Position numbers and translations under genes: made by a program. A stretch of DNA of 64,000 bases from Candidatus Dormiibacterota bacterium (GTDB taxonomy: Bacteria; Chloroflexota; Dormibacteria; Dormibacterales; Dormibacteraceae): the NCBI GenBank assembly GCA_003169845.1, contig PNAG01000011.1, positions 29,042 through 93,041 on the forward strand, in the 5' to 3' direction. Of this stretch, positions 24,786-32,752 are shown piece by piece. Each line of letters starts with the position of its first letter. The first letter of the stretch is position 1. The notes beneath the pieces were generated by a model, which was not told where the DNA came from, made no database searches, and was given only the letters and a program-made list of their open reading frames with translations.

Positions 24786-27089
24786 TCAACGCAGCTGCGT
24801 CACCGTCAGCACATCTGAGAAGTCATCCGTCCAGACCGGCTGCTGTGGGTTGGCGTGCAGGGCACGCCAGGTGGGGTTGATCGGGATGCCGGCCAGGTTT
24901 GCGTCAGCCGTCGCCATCACCAGCCACGCCGAGGGAAACTTGCCGGCCGCCGCCTGTTCCGCCGTCACGTCCGTGTCGGTGCGCTGGTAGCCCACAAGCG
25001 CGAGGTTCGCCGCCTCCCCAGCCAGCACTGAGGCCAGGTCCACGTACTTGTTCGAGATGTTGAACAGCAGCACTCCTCCCGGTCGCAGCTTGGACAGGTA
25101 GAGCTGGATCGCCTCGCGCGTGATCAGGTGGACGGGCACCGAGTCCGAGCCGAAGGCGTCGAGCACGATCAGGTCGTAGCTGTGGTCAGGAGCTCGCGCG
25201 ATGGTGAGGCGTCCGTCTCCGAGGACTATGTTCGCCTGCGGCGTGCAGTCGCGCATGAAAGTGAACAGCGATGGATCGCGCGCGATCTGAGCCACCACCG
25301 GATCGATCTCGTAGAAGGTCCAGCTCTGCTGCGGCCGGGCATAGCACGCCATCGCCCCCGCGCCCAACCCGATAACCGCGACACTCCAGTTCCCGTCGGC
25401 CGGTTGCTCCGCGGAGAACAAATCACCAACCGGTCCGCTGCCTGAGTAGTACGAGGCCGGAATGTCGCGCATGCGCGGGTCCCACAGCTCCAAACCGTGG
25501 ATGGTGCCGCCGTCGATGAGCGCGTGGCGCGTGCCCGCAGGATCGCTCACGACTTTGTGCACCCCGTAGAAATCGCGTTGTTGAAAGATGACGGGCTGCG
25601 ACCCGAGCGGTACCAGCGCGAGCAGCAGCATGGCCGCGGTCGCCAATCCAAAACGAATGGGACGCCACGAGAAAGCCGCGGACACAGCGGCCGGAATCGC
25701 GAAAACGATCAGGATGCGAAGCAGGTCCGATCCGGTTGTCGCGTTGGGCAGGACCAGCTGATTCAGCTTGCCCAGGACGCCGGTCACGGACATGAGGCCG
25801 GTCACCAGCAGCAGCGCGGCCAACAATGTCGCAGGCAGCCAGTAGTCGGCAACGCGAGCTCGACGGCTCGCGCCGCGAGCCAGCGCCGGCCGCAGCAGCG
25901 CCGCGCCGATGATCGCGAGCGGATATTCGAAGAAGTCGTTGAAGACGAGCGGCGCCACCAGCGCGGTGAGCAGTCCGCCTGTCGCACCTCCGACCGCGAG
26001 CCACCAGTAGAACTCCGTCAGGTGGCCTGCGGCCGGCCGGTCGGCCGCGAGCTCGCCGTGGCACAGGAGGGCGCCCAGAAAGAACGCGCCGAAGTGAAGG
26101 ATCGCCAGCAGCCACAAGGGACCTCCGCCGCCCAGAAGGACCATTCCGAGCAGCGGAAGCGCATAGAACGGGAATAGGCGGTTGAGCCAGTAACGCGAGA
26201 TCAGCGGGCGGCGGGCAAAGACGACGGCGAAGGAGAAGAGGTACAGGGCCAGCGGGATCACCCAGAGAAGGGGTATGGGGCGGATGACGGTGGTGAAGTA
26301 GGACGTCACGGCGAGCATCCAGGTGGAGGGAACGGCCGCCAGCAAGACCCATCGGACCCTTCGCTTCCAGGTGATTGCTTCGCCATCGCCCCCCACCCCG
26401 GCGGAGGAGGGGGCTGCATCGGCGGATGGCGAAGCTCCTCGCGACCTCGACCATGCCACCGCCCCCAGGCACAGCACCGACAGCACGAGGAAAGCCACGT
26501 AGCCCGCGCGCCACAGGTCTGCCTGCGCATGCAGCCCCAGGTGCGGCTCGATCAACGCCGGATATGAGAGCAGGCCGAGCGCGCTGCCCAGGTTGCTCGC
26601 CCGGTACAGGAAGTACGGATCCTGCGCATGCGCGTGACCCGTCCGCGAGAACCAGTGCTGGATCAGCGGGGACGTGGTGGACAGGACGAGGAACGGCAGC
26701 CCGACCGTGACCGAAAGCAGCAGTACCAGCCACAGGGCCGGGCTCCCCGTCGTGGGCGGGTTCCAGCCCGGGATCAGGTGGATGGGGAGGACCAGCAGCG
26801 GCACGAGAAGAAGGAGCCCGTGCAGCAGGGCCTGCCACCGCCACTGCAACCGCATCGCAAGCCAGTGCGAGTAGCCATAACCGATCAGAAGCACGGTCTG
26901 GAAGAACAGGACGGATGTCGCCCACACGGCGGACGTTCCGCCGACCAGGGGAAGCACCATCTTGGCGACCATCGGCTCGACCAGGAAGAGCAGGAAGGCG
27001 CTCGCGAAGAGGCAGATCGTGAACACGCCAAGCACCGCGACGGAGAACGTCGCCTGCCTCTGGTCAAGTCGCGCCGCCGCGCTGATCAA
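24786..27089 (-). CDS. Multi-pass membrane protein with a spermidine-synthase-like C-terminal domain
   Basis: A 767-residue protein with about 12-14 membrane segments in residues ~10-500 and a cytosolic polyamine-synthase-type methyltransferase fold in ~510-767. In that domain VIGLGAGAMACYARP is the nucleotide loop, FYEIDPVVAQIA carries the acidic residue that binds the ribose, and LGDGRLTIA / YDLIVLDAFGSDSVPVHLIT are the D-rich motifs. The family is known as fused MFS/spermidine synthase; the substrate is unproven. TTG 27089 is chosen because it leaves a promoter gap to the divergent gene; ATG 27179 would overlap it. A linker at ~26385-26420 resembles an in-frame copy of the dispersed GC-rich repeat. 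Confidence 0.82.
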   Translation of the reverse strand: MISAAARLDQRQATFSVAVLGVFTICLFASAFLLFLVEPMVAKMVLPLVGGTSAVWATSVLFFQTVLLIGYGYSHWLAMRLQWRWQALLHGLLLLVPLLVLPIHLIPGWNPPTTGSPALWLVLLLSVTVGLPFLVLSTTSPLIQHWFSRTGHAHAQDPYFLYRASNLGSALGLLSYPALIEPHLGLHAQADLWRAGYVAFLVLSVLCLGAVAWSRSRGASPSADAAPSSAGVGGDGEAITWKRRVRWVLLAAVPSTWMLAVTSYFTTVIRPIPLLWVIPLALYLFSFAVVFARRPLISRYWLNRLFPFYALPLLGMVLLGGGGPLWLLAILHFGAFFLGALLCHGELAADRPAAGHLTEFYWWLAVGGATGGLLTALVAPLVFNDFFEYPLAIIGAALLRPALARGASRRARVADYWLPATLLAALLLVTGLMSVTGVLGKLNQLVLPNATTGSDLLRILIVFAIPAAVSAAFSWRPIRFGLATAAMLLLALVPLGSQPVIFQQRDFYGVHKVVSDPAGTRHALIDGGTIHGLELWDPRMRDIPASYYSGSGPVGDLFSAEQPADGNWSVAVIGLGAGAMACYARPQQSWTFYEIDPVVAQIARDPSLFTFMRDCTPQANIVLGDGRLTIARAPDHSYDLIVLDAFGSDSVPVHLITREAIQLYLSKLRPGGVLLFNISNKYVDLASVLAGEAANLALVGYQRTDTDVTAEQAAAGKFPSAWLVMATADANLAGIPINPTWRALHANPQQPVWTDDFSDVLTVTQLR

Positions 27090-27166
27090 GCCGGCATACC
27101 CTACGTTATCGGGCGTCCACCTGCGCCCCCTGCAAGATCGCCGGGTCTTGATTCGTTGTACTCGGC

Positions 27167-28933
27167 GTGATAGCCACAACTCCCAAGCACGCCTTTTGCG
27201 CGCTCGCCGCTGCTGTCTTCAGATCGCAGGCATCACGCGGCCTCGCGTTCTCGATGGTGAGCGCTCTGGCTCTCGCCGTCATACCGGCGCTGCCGGGCGC
27301 AGCCACGTCTCACGTCCACCTGGCAACGACACCCGCCGCGAGCAGCAGCTGGCTGGACCGCTTCAACGCGTGGCGCGCGAACGCCGGTCAGTCCGCTCTC
27401 AGCGAAAACACCAGCTACAGCGCCGGCGACGTGCTTCACGCCGCCTATATGGTCCAGACCGGACAGATAACCCATGGCGAAAGCACCGCCTACTCCCAGT
27501 ACACGACCGCCGGTGACATCGCCGGGCAGAACAGCAACATCTTCGTCAGCGGGAGCACCGGCACATCCGATTCACAGGCGATTGACTGGTGGATGGGGGC
27601 GCCCTTCCACGCGATGGCGATGATGGACCCGCGACTTGCGACGACGGGTTTTGGTTCTTATCGGAACTCCGCGTACACCTGGCAGATGGCAGCCGCCGTG
27701 AACGTCAGCCAGGGCATGACCGCCCCTGGCGCGTACCCGGTCTATTTCCCGGGAAACAACTCCACCGAGCCGCTAACCGGGTACAGCGGGAACGAATCTC
27801 CAAATCCGCAGCTGGCGTGTCCTGGCTACACCGGACTGCCGCTCTTCGTTGAAGTTGGCGCCAACGTGAACACGGCGGCAGGCCCGGTCCACACTTTGGT
27901 CGCAAACGCAACCTCGCTGCCCAACTGCGTCATCGACTCGAGCAACGCCACCTTCGCGAGCTATCTGAAGTGGCGAGGCGGCGTGATCGTGTTCCCTCAG
28001 CAGCCCCTGCAGAACGGCACCTCCTACACAGTCGCAGTCACGGTCAACTCAGTTCCGTACACGTGGTCGTTCACGGTGGGGAGCACCCTCTCGGGGGGTC
28101 CACCTCCGGTCATGCCTTTCAAGGGTCTTTACACGCTGGATGGTTGGGGTGGGGTGCACGCTGACAACAGCCCTCCTGTAACCACCAGTGCGTACTGGTA
28201 TGGCTGGTCGATCGCACGCACGGCCAAACCGTTGCCGGGCGCGAATTCGCCTCAGTCGGGCGCGGTGCTCGACGGGTGGGGTGGCCTGCATCCTTACGGG
28301 ACGCCGATCACGATTTCGACCAGCGCGTACTGGTACGGCTGGGACATCGCGCGCGATTTCGCCTTCCTGCCGGACGGCTCGGGCGGCTTCGTGCTCGACG
28401 GCTGGGGCGGCCTGCACCCCTTCCGGGTCAATGGCAGCACCGCGCCGCTGGCGGCCCAGGGCTTCACCTACTGGTACGGCTGGGACATCGCCCGCAAGGT
28501 GGTGATCTTCCCGGACGGGACCGGGGGCTATGTGATGGACGCCTGGGGAGGACTCCACTCATTCGGCATCAACCGGCCTTCGCCGGTCTCGGCGGTAGCC
28601 ACTTCCGCCTACTGGCCGGGCTGGAGTATCGCCCGTGACATCCAGCTGGTGCCGGGTGACGGCAATCACTCGGGCTATGTGATGGACGGCTGGGGAGGCA
28701 TGCACCCCTTCCACCCGACGACCGACGGGAGCACGATGCCGCCTTCGATCGCGACCGCCTACTGGTACGGCTGGGACATCGCCCGCAGCCTGTGGTTCCT
28801 GCCCGGTTCGGCGACCGCCGGGTACACGCTGGACGGCTACGGCGGGATCCATCCGTTCGGGGGCGCGCCGCAGATCACCGGCTTTACCTACTGGCTCGGT
28901 TGGGACATCGCCAGGACCCTTTTCGGGGCCTGA
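27167..28933 (+). CDS. Secreted CAP-domain protein with DGWGGLHPFG-type repeats
   Basis: A 588-residue secreted protein. Residues ~1-45 form a long signal peptide (AFSMVSALALAVIPALPGAA). Residues ~60-200 are a CAP/SCP domain: WLDRFNAWRANAGQSALSEN, ITHGESTAYS, DWWMGAPFHAMAMMDPRLATTGFG. A linker and an Ig-like stretch follow (GTSYTVAVTVNSVPYTWSFTV). Residues ~315-588 are six repeats of ~45 residues, each with (L/M)DGWGG(L/M)HPFG or a variant, then Y-W-Y-G-W-D-I-A-R. The repeats look like blades of a propeller or a wall-binding array; no function is known to me. GTG 27167 is the start; ATG 27254 would shorten the signal peptide. A hairpin follows the stop. Confidence 0.82.
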   Translation: MIATTPKHAFCALAAAVFRSQASRGLAFSMVSALALAVIPALPGAATSHVHLATTPAASSSWLDRFNAWRANAGQSALSENTSYSAGDVLHAAYMVQTGQITHGESTAYSQYTTAGDIAGQNSNIFVSGSTGTSDSQAIDWWMGAPFHAMAMMDPRLATTGFGSYRNSAYTWQMAAAVNVSQGMTAPGAYPVYFPGNNSTEPLTGYSGNESPNPQLACPGYTGLPLFVEVGANVNTAAGPVHTLVANATSLPNCVIDSSNATFASYLKWRGGVIVFPQQPLQNGTSYTVAVTVNSVPYTWSFTVGSTLSGGPPPVMPFKGLYTLDGWGGVHADNSPPVTTSAYWYGWSIARTAKPLPGANSPQSGAVLDGWGGLHPYGTPITISTSAYWYGWDIARDFAFLPDGSGGFVLDGWGGLHPFRVNGSTAPLAAQGFTYWYGWDIARKVVIFPDGTGGYVMDAWGGLHSFGINRPSPVSAVATSAYWPGWSIARDIQLVPGDGNHSGYVMDGWGGMHPFHPTTDGSTMPPSIATAYWYGWDIARSLWFLPGSATAGYTLDGYGGIHPFGGAPQITGFTYWLGWDIARTLFGA

Positions 28934-28953
28934 CGCACCGAGCTCTGCGTAGG

Positions 28954-28993
28954 CGGCGACCGTCACCCGTAAGGGCGGCGGTCGCCGTTTGTA
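28954..28993 (+). terminator. Hairpin terminator after the CAP-domain gene
   Basis: CGGCGACCG at 28954-28962 pairs perfectly with CGGTCGCCG at 28979-28987 around a 16-base loop, followed by TTTGT. It lies between two convergent genes and could serve both. Confidence 0.65.
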
Positions 28994-29000
28994 TGTGTAG

Positions 29001-29648
29001 CTAGGCCCGAGCAGCCGTCTGCGTCACTGCCGCGCTCAACTCGACGACGGCGGTCTCGAAGATCTCCACCTGCACGTCGTTCGGGCTCGCGCCCGCGATC
29101 CTGGCCACCTCGGCCCGAGACCCAGCGATCTTGCCCTCGCTGGCGTTGAGGTCCACCCTGGTTTCCCAAACGGTCGACACGTTGAGCCGGCCGCTCTGAC
29201 GGTCGACGCTGGCGATCGCCGCCCGGTAGCCCGGCTGGGCCTTGAGAATGGGGAGCACCTGGTTGCGAAGCTGCACGATCGCGGCGTCCAGCTTCTCTGG
29301 ATCGCCGTTGACCGTGGTCAGGCGTACAAACGTCCCCTGCTTGGGGGCGCCCTCGCGGTCCATGATCATGAGCTCCGCCCGCTCTACGTTCACGATCTGG
29401 GTGCCGGCCACGTTCTTGCTCGCCTGCGTACGGCTCTGGGCTCCGGTCTGCTCGCTGGCCGCCAGCGCTCTCGCCGACTCCCAGTAGGTGATGCCCAGCG
29501 CTGAGCCGCTGTGGCGGTCTACGAGCAGCACCACGCCCTGGTTGCCTGGAGCCGAGCGAAGGTTCTTGACGATGTTCGCCTCGAAGTTGTCGATCGCCGT
29601 CCCGACTTTGTCGGGCGGCGACTGTATACGGGTTGCGCGAAGAAACAT
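29001..29648 (-). CDS. Tandem ABM-like (dimeric alpha-beta barrel) protein
   Basis: A 215-residue protein of two similar halves. Residues 1-~100 (RATRIQSPPDKVGTAIDNF...NQGVVLLVDRHSGSALGITYWES) and ~110-215 (VRLTTVNGDPEKLDAAIVQL...GYRAAIASVDRQSGRLNVSTVWET) each match the antibiotic-biosynthesis-monooxygenase-like fold, which normally dimerises. Here one chain supplies both halves. No catalytic residue can be pointed to; members include heme-degrading enzymes, quinol monooxygenases and stress proteins. ATG 29648 is chosen over an upstream in-frame start at 29684 because GGTGGGA lies at proper spacing. Two copies of CACGATCGGCCA lie upstream. Confidence 0.75.
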   Translation of the reverse strand: MFLRATRIQSPPDKVGTAIDNFEANIVKNLRSAPGNQGVVLLVDRHSGSALGITYWESARALAASEQTGAQSRTQASKNVAGTQIVNVERAELMIMDREGAPKQGTFVRLTTVNGDPEKLDAAIVQLRNQVLPILKAQPGYRAAIASVDRQSGRLNVSTVWETRVDLNASEGKIAGSRAEVARIAGASPNDVQVEIFETAVVELSAAVTQTAARA

Positions 29649-29665
29649 AGTGATCCCACCCCATT

Positions 29666-29693
29666 CACGATCGGCCAGCAACACGATCGGCCA
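29666..29693. repeat. Two direct copies of CACGATCGGCCA upstream of the ABM-like gene
   Basis: CACGATCGGCCA occurs at 29666-29677 and 29682-29693, 16 bases apart, 18 bases upstream of the ABM-like start. The spacing of about 1.5 helical turns and the position suggest regulator half-sites. Confidence 0.4.
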
Positions 29694-29852
29694 AACCTAC
29701 GGGCCAGGACCTCCCTGCCCGTAGCTTGAGCCTACGACGGGACGGCCCAACGTGCCTCTCGACCTTTGGGGGCCCCATCCACCGCAAACAGGGGCAACGT
29801 GCCGGCTCGCTTGCAACCAAAGGGGCGTTCCCGGCATCCAACAGACAGGAAC

Positions 29853-30389
29853 ATGCTGGCTGTAATGACGGAGCAGAGACCCCAGCTCATGGTGAGCGCC
29901 GCGGCGGGAGATGCTGGATCGTTTGCCGCTCTGATCGAACCTCTGCTGGATCCCGCCTACCGGCTTGCCGCCGTGATGCTTGCCGACCGATCGTCAGCGG
30001 AGGACGCCGTCCAGGAGGCCTCGATCAAGGCGTGGCGGAAGCTGCGGCAGCTGCGTGGAGATGGGAGCTCGCTCCGTCCCTGGTTTCTCTCGACCGTCGC
30101 CAACGAGTGCCGTATGGCAAGGCGTCAGCGCTGGTGGTCGGTGGTGAAGGTGGCCGATGTTCCATCGTCGAAGACGGGTCGGGAGCCGAGCGAGACTTCC
30201 GATCTCCGCGGCGCCCTGTTAAAGCTGAGCCGCGAGGAAAGGCTTCCGCTGGTGCTGCACTTCTACCTCGATCTGCCGCTGGACGAGGTGGCGCGGGCCC
30301 TGCACGTCTCACCGGCAGCCGCCAAGTCACGCATCTACCGCGCGGCCAAACGGCTGCGCTCTGATCTCACCCTCGAGGAGGTTTTCTGA
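29853..30389 (+). CDS. ECF RNA polymerase sigma factor
   Basis: A 178-residue ECF sigma factor. Region 2: AYRLAAVMLADRSSAEDAVQEASIKAW and LRPWFLSTVANECRMARRQRWW. Region 4: LPLVLHFYLDLPLDEVARAL then AAAKSRIYRAAKRLRSDL. ATG 29853 follows ACAGGAAC at suitable spacing; ATG 29865 is next. The membrane partner begins two bases after the stop. This and the factor at 8219-8749 are close paralogues sharing most conserved blocks. Confidence 0.9.
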   Translation: MLAVMTEQRPQLMVSAAAGDAGSFAALIEPLLDPAYRLAAVMLADRSSAEDAVQEASIKAWRKLRQLRGDGSSLRPWFLSTVANECRMARRQRWWSVVKVADVPSSKTGREPSETSDLRGALLKLSREERLPLVLHFYLDLPLDEVARALHVSPAAAKSRIYRAAKRLRSDLTLEEVF

Positions 30390-30390
30390 G

Positions 30391-31137
30391 GTGCCGAACG
30401 ATAACTTCCGCCGAGAGCTGGGTCATGTGTTCGACGAGATGGCCGGGTCGCCCAGCGCCGGGCTGCCGGATCGTGTGCGGTCGTCGCTCACCGTTCCCCC
30501 GGAGCGAAGAGGACCCTTCTGGATCGCCGGAATTGCCGCGGCGTTGATCGCCACCATCGTGGTCGGCCTGCTGGTGGTGGCGAACCTCAACCGCCACCCC
30601 ACCAGCGTGGTGCCGGTGAGCCAGCCAAGCCCGAGTGCGAGCCCGAGTGCAAGCGGGACCCCAAGCCCGAGCACCTCGCCCACCCCGGCTTCGAACCTGC
30701 CCCCGTTCACCTGCTCGTCGTCCGCCCAACACTTCGACTTTGCGCAGGTCCCGCCCCTTGCTCTCGTCGCTACGGTCCGGCCCGGCACCCATACCGGATA
30801 CGACCGGCTGACGATCGAGTTCAAGACGGGCCACCCGACGGACATCGGGCTCACTGAACAGGGCAGCGCGACCTTTACTCAATCACCCAAAGGCTCGCCA
30901 GTCACGCTGGCCGGCAGTGCAGGCATCCTGTTGACCATCCAGGGCGCCGACGAGCACACCGCCTACGTCGGATTCTTCGACTTCCAGACCGGCTACCCGG
31001 TACTCCTCGAGGCAAGTCAGGTGCAGGACTTCGAGGGCACGGTGCAGTGGGGCCTTGGCCTTTCGAAGTCGGCTTGCTACCGCGCCTTCTTCCTCACCAA
31101 TCCAACGCGCCTGGTCATCGACATCCAGACGCACTAG
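30391..31137 (+). CDS. Membrane anti-sigma-like protein with AMIN-like exterior
   Basis: A 248-residue single-pass protein. The cytosolic N-terminus (~45 residues, FRRELGHVFDEMAGSPSAGLPDRVRSSL) resembles that of the other sigma partner. It is followed by one membrane helix (WIAGIAAALIATIVVGLLVVANL), a linker of repeated PSPSASP units, and a beta domain ending in TRLVIDIQTH, typical of AMIN-like domains that bind cell-wall components. There is no zinc-binding HxxxCxxC. GTG 30391 is two bases after the sigma stop. It probably holds the sigma factor at the membrane and senses the wall. The last four bases overlap the convergent gene. Confidence 0.72.
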   Translation: MPNDNFRRELGHVFDEMAGSPSAGLPDRVRSSLTVPPERRGPFWIAGIAAALIATIVVGLLVVANLNRHPTSVVPVSQPSPSASPSASGTPSPSTSPTPASNLPPFTCSSSAQHFDFAQVPPLALVATVRPGTHTGYDRLTIEFKTGHPTDIGLTEQGSATFTQSPKGSPVTLAGSAGILLTIQGADEHTAYVGFFDFQTGYPVLLEASQVQDFEGTVQWGLGLSKSACYRAFFLTNPTRLVIDIQTH

Positions 31138-32600
31138 TGCTTGTGCAGCAGAGATAGACCGTAGCCGGTGGCGACCTGGTCATATCCCGCAGCCTCGACG
31201 GAGGCCACCTGTGCGTCGAAAACGCCAAGGCTGTAGTTCGTGCCCTCGTAGTCGAGGACGACCCACTCCGCGTCCTGAACGCCTTCGAACCCGTAGTCGT
31301 AGATGAAGCGACGCTCCGAAAGGTGGCTTGGGAATCCATTCTCGGCCGACACCCGCGCGCCGGGGGCGATCTGCGCCAGCTTCGGAACGAAGGCGGCATA
31401 ACGCGGTTGCGTGGTGTAAAGAGCGGGGTCGAACTTGCGCGAGAACGGCATGTCGCCGAAAGCCCAGCTGAAGAAGAGCGAGCTCACGATCACCGCCGCC
31501 ATCACGGGCCGTTGGGCTGGCCGGTGCAGTCGCGCCAGGGCGAGGATTGCGGTGCCGAAGATCAGCGGGATGAGGGGAGCTGAGTACTGCGAGGTGAACG
31601 AGTACTGCGGCTCGTAGTTGGAGAGCAGCAGGTAGCCCAGGGTTGGCAGCAGCACGAGGGACGCCCACCCGGCCAGTGCGCTGAGGCCCAACACCGGCCC
31701 GAAGATGGCGAGCAGGAAATAAATCTTTTTGGGCTGGAGCAAAGCCTTCGCGATGCGGACCGGGTTGGTCACCAGCGTCTTGAGGATTCCGCTGGGGCTG
31801 CCCCCGACGTCCGCGTAGCGGATCCCGATGTACGGATACGAGCGGCCGCTCGCAAAGAACGGGATCGCCACCTGGATGATCGCCGCGAAGGCAAGCAGGC
31901 TTCCGAGCAGGACACCAATGCCGAGCTTCCAGTCGCGCTTGCCCAGCAGCACGAAGAGACCGAAGCCGGCGCCGATCAGCGCCATCTCCTCTTTGACGAG
32001 GAATGTGAGCAGCAGGCTGATCAGAAACCAACCTCGCCGGCCCCGCTCCAGGAAATAGAGGGCGAACCCAAGCGGCGCCACCGAAAGGACGACCTCGTGA
32101 AAGTCATAGAGATTGATGAAGGCGAGCGGCACGAACAGGAAGTAAGCGAGCACCCACGAGGCCGCGTACCCGTCGGGCAGCTTCAACTTTGCGAGCAGAT
32201 AGACCGGCCAGGCGCCCAGCGCAAGCACCAGGGTCTGGATCACGAGCAGCGTTTCGGGGTGGGGATAGGCGAAGTAGAACGGCATGAGGAGCAGGAAGAT
32301 GGGCGAAAAGTGATCTCCAAGCAGGGAGTGGGGGAGGGGGAGCGCCTGGCTCATGGTCGATTCGAAAGGACGTCCCTGGGTGGTGTTCCAGAAGACCTGG
32401 TTGAACAGGCCGAGGTCGAACCCAAAGGAGTGGTAGGACTCGTGGCGGAGCACGGACAGGGTGATGTAGATGAGCGCGTAGGCTGCCCCGAGGCCGAGCG
32501 CGATCAGACCCTGGTAGCGCAACCAAACCGCGGCCAGCCGCTTCACCGTGGGTAGATTTTGATCGGGTCGGAAGCGGCGGTCCAACCTGCGTGACAACAT
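31134..32600 (-). CDS. DUF2079 multi-pass membrane protein
   Basis: A 488-residue protein with about ten to twelve membrane segments. The N-terminal YHSFGFDLGLFNQVFWNTTQGRPFESTM and LPHSLLGDHFSPIFLLLMPFYFAYPHPETLL blocks define DUF2079, a family with the layout of GT-C glycosyltransferases (an early extracytoplasmic loop with acidic residues, here DLG and GDH). A role in moving sugars from lipid carriers onto surface products is possible by analogy only. ATG 32600 lies ten bases from an imperfectly centred palindrome shared with the divergent large gene. Confidence 0.85.
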   Translation of the reverse strand: MLSRRLDRRFRPDQNLPTVKRLAAVWLRYQGLIALGLGAAYALIYITLSVLRHESYHSFGFDLGLFNQVFWNTTQGRPFESTMSQALPLPHSLLGDHFSPIFLLLMPFYFAYPHPETLLVIQTLVLALGAWPVYLLAKLKLPDGYAASWVLAYFLFVPLAFINLYDFHEVVLSVAPLGFALYFLERGRRGWFLISLLLTFLVKEEMALIGAGFGLFVLLGKRDWKLGIGVLLGSLLAFAAIIQVAIPFFASGRSYPYIGIRYADVGGSPSGILKTLVTNPVRIAKALLQPKKIYFLLAIFGPVLGLSALAGWASLVLLPTLGYLLLSNYEPQYSFTSQYSAPLIPLIFGTAILALARLHRPAQRPVMAAVIVSSLFFSWAFGDMPFSRKFDPALYTTQPRYAAFVPKLAQIAPGARVSAENGFPSHLSERRFIYDYGFEGVQDAEWVVLDYEGTNYSLGVFDAQVASVEAAGYDQVATGYGLSLLHKH

Positions 32601-32609
32601 CGTTGTGAC

Positions 32610-32624
32610 GCGGTAGGCTACCGC
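32610..32624. promoter_or_regulatory. Palindrome with opposed -10-like boxes in a divergent promoter region
   Basis: GCGGTAG-G-CTACCGC. It contains TAGGCT on the plus strand and TAGCCT on the minus strand, overlapping, between the divergent DUF2079 gene and the large beta-helix gene. It may be a symmetric bidirectional -10 or an operator. Confidence 0.35.
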
Positions 32625-32752
32625 CTGCGGCCCAGGTGCGCGTGTGCGCGTGTCTAGCCGTGGAAGGGGGGACCTCGTCGCGACGTCGTGGCTGGGCGTC
32701 CCAATGGTTCGATGTCGGGTTTGCCCGTCAGACCGGGAGAACGAGGGGATTG

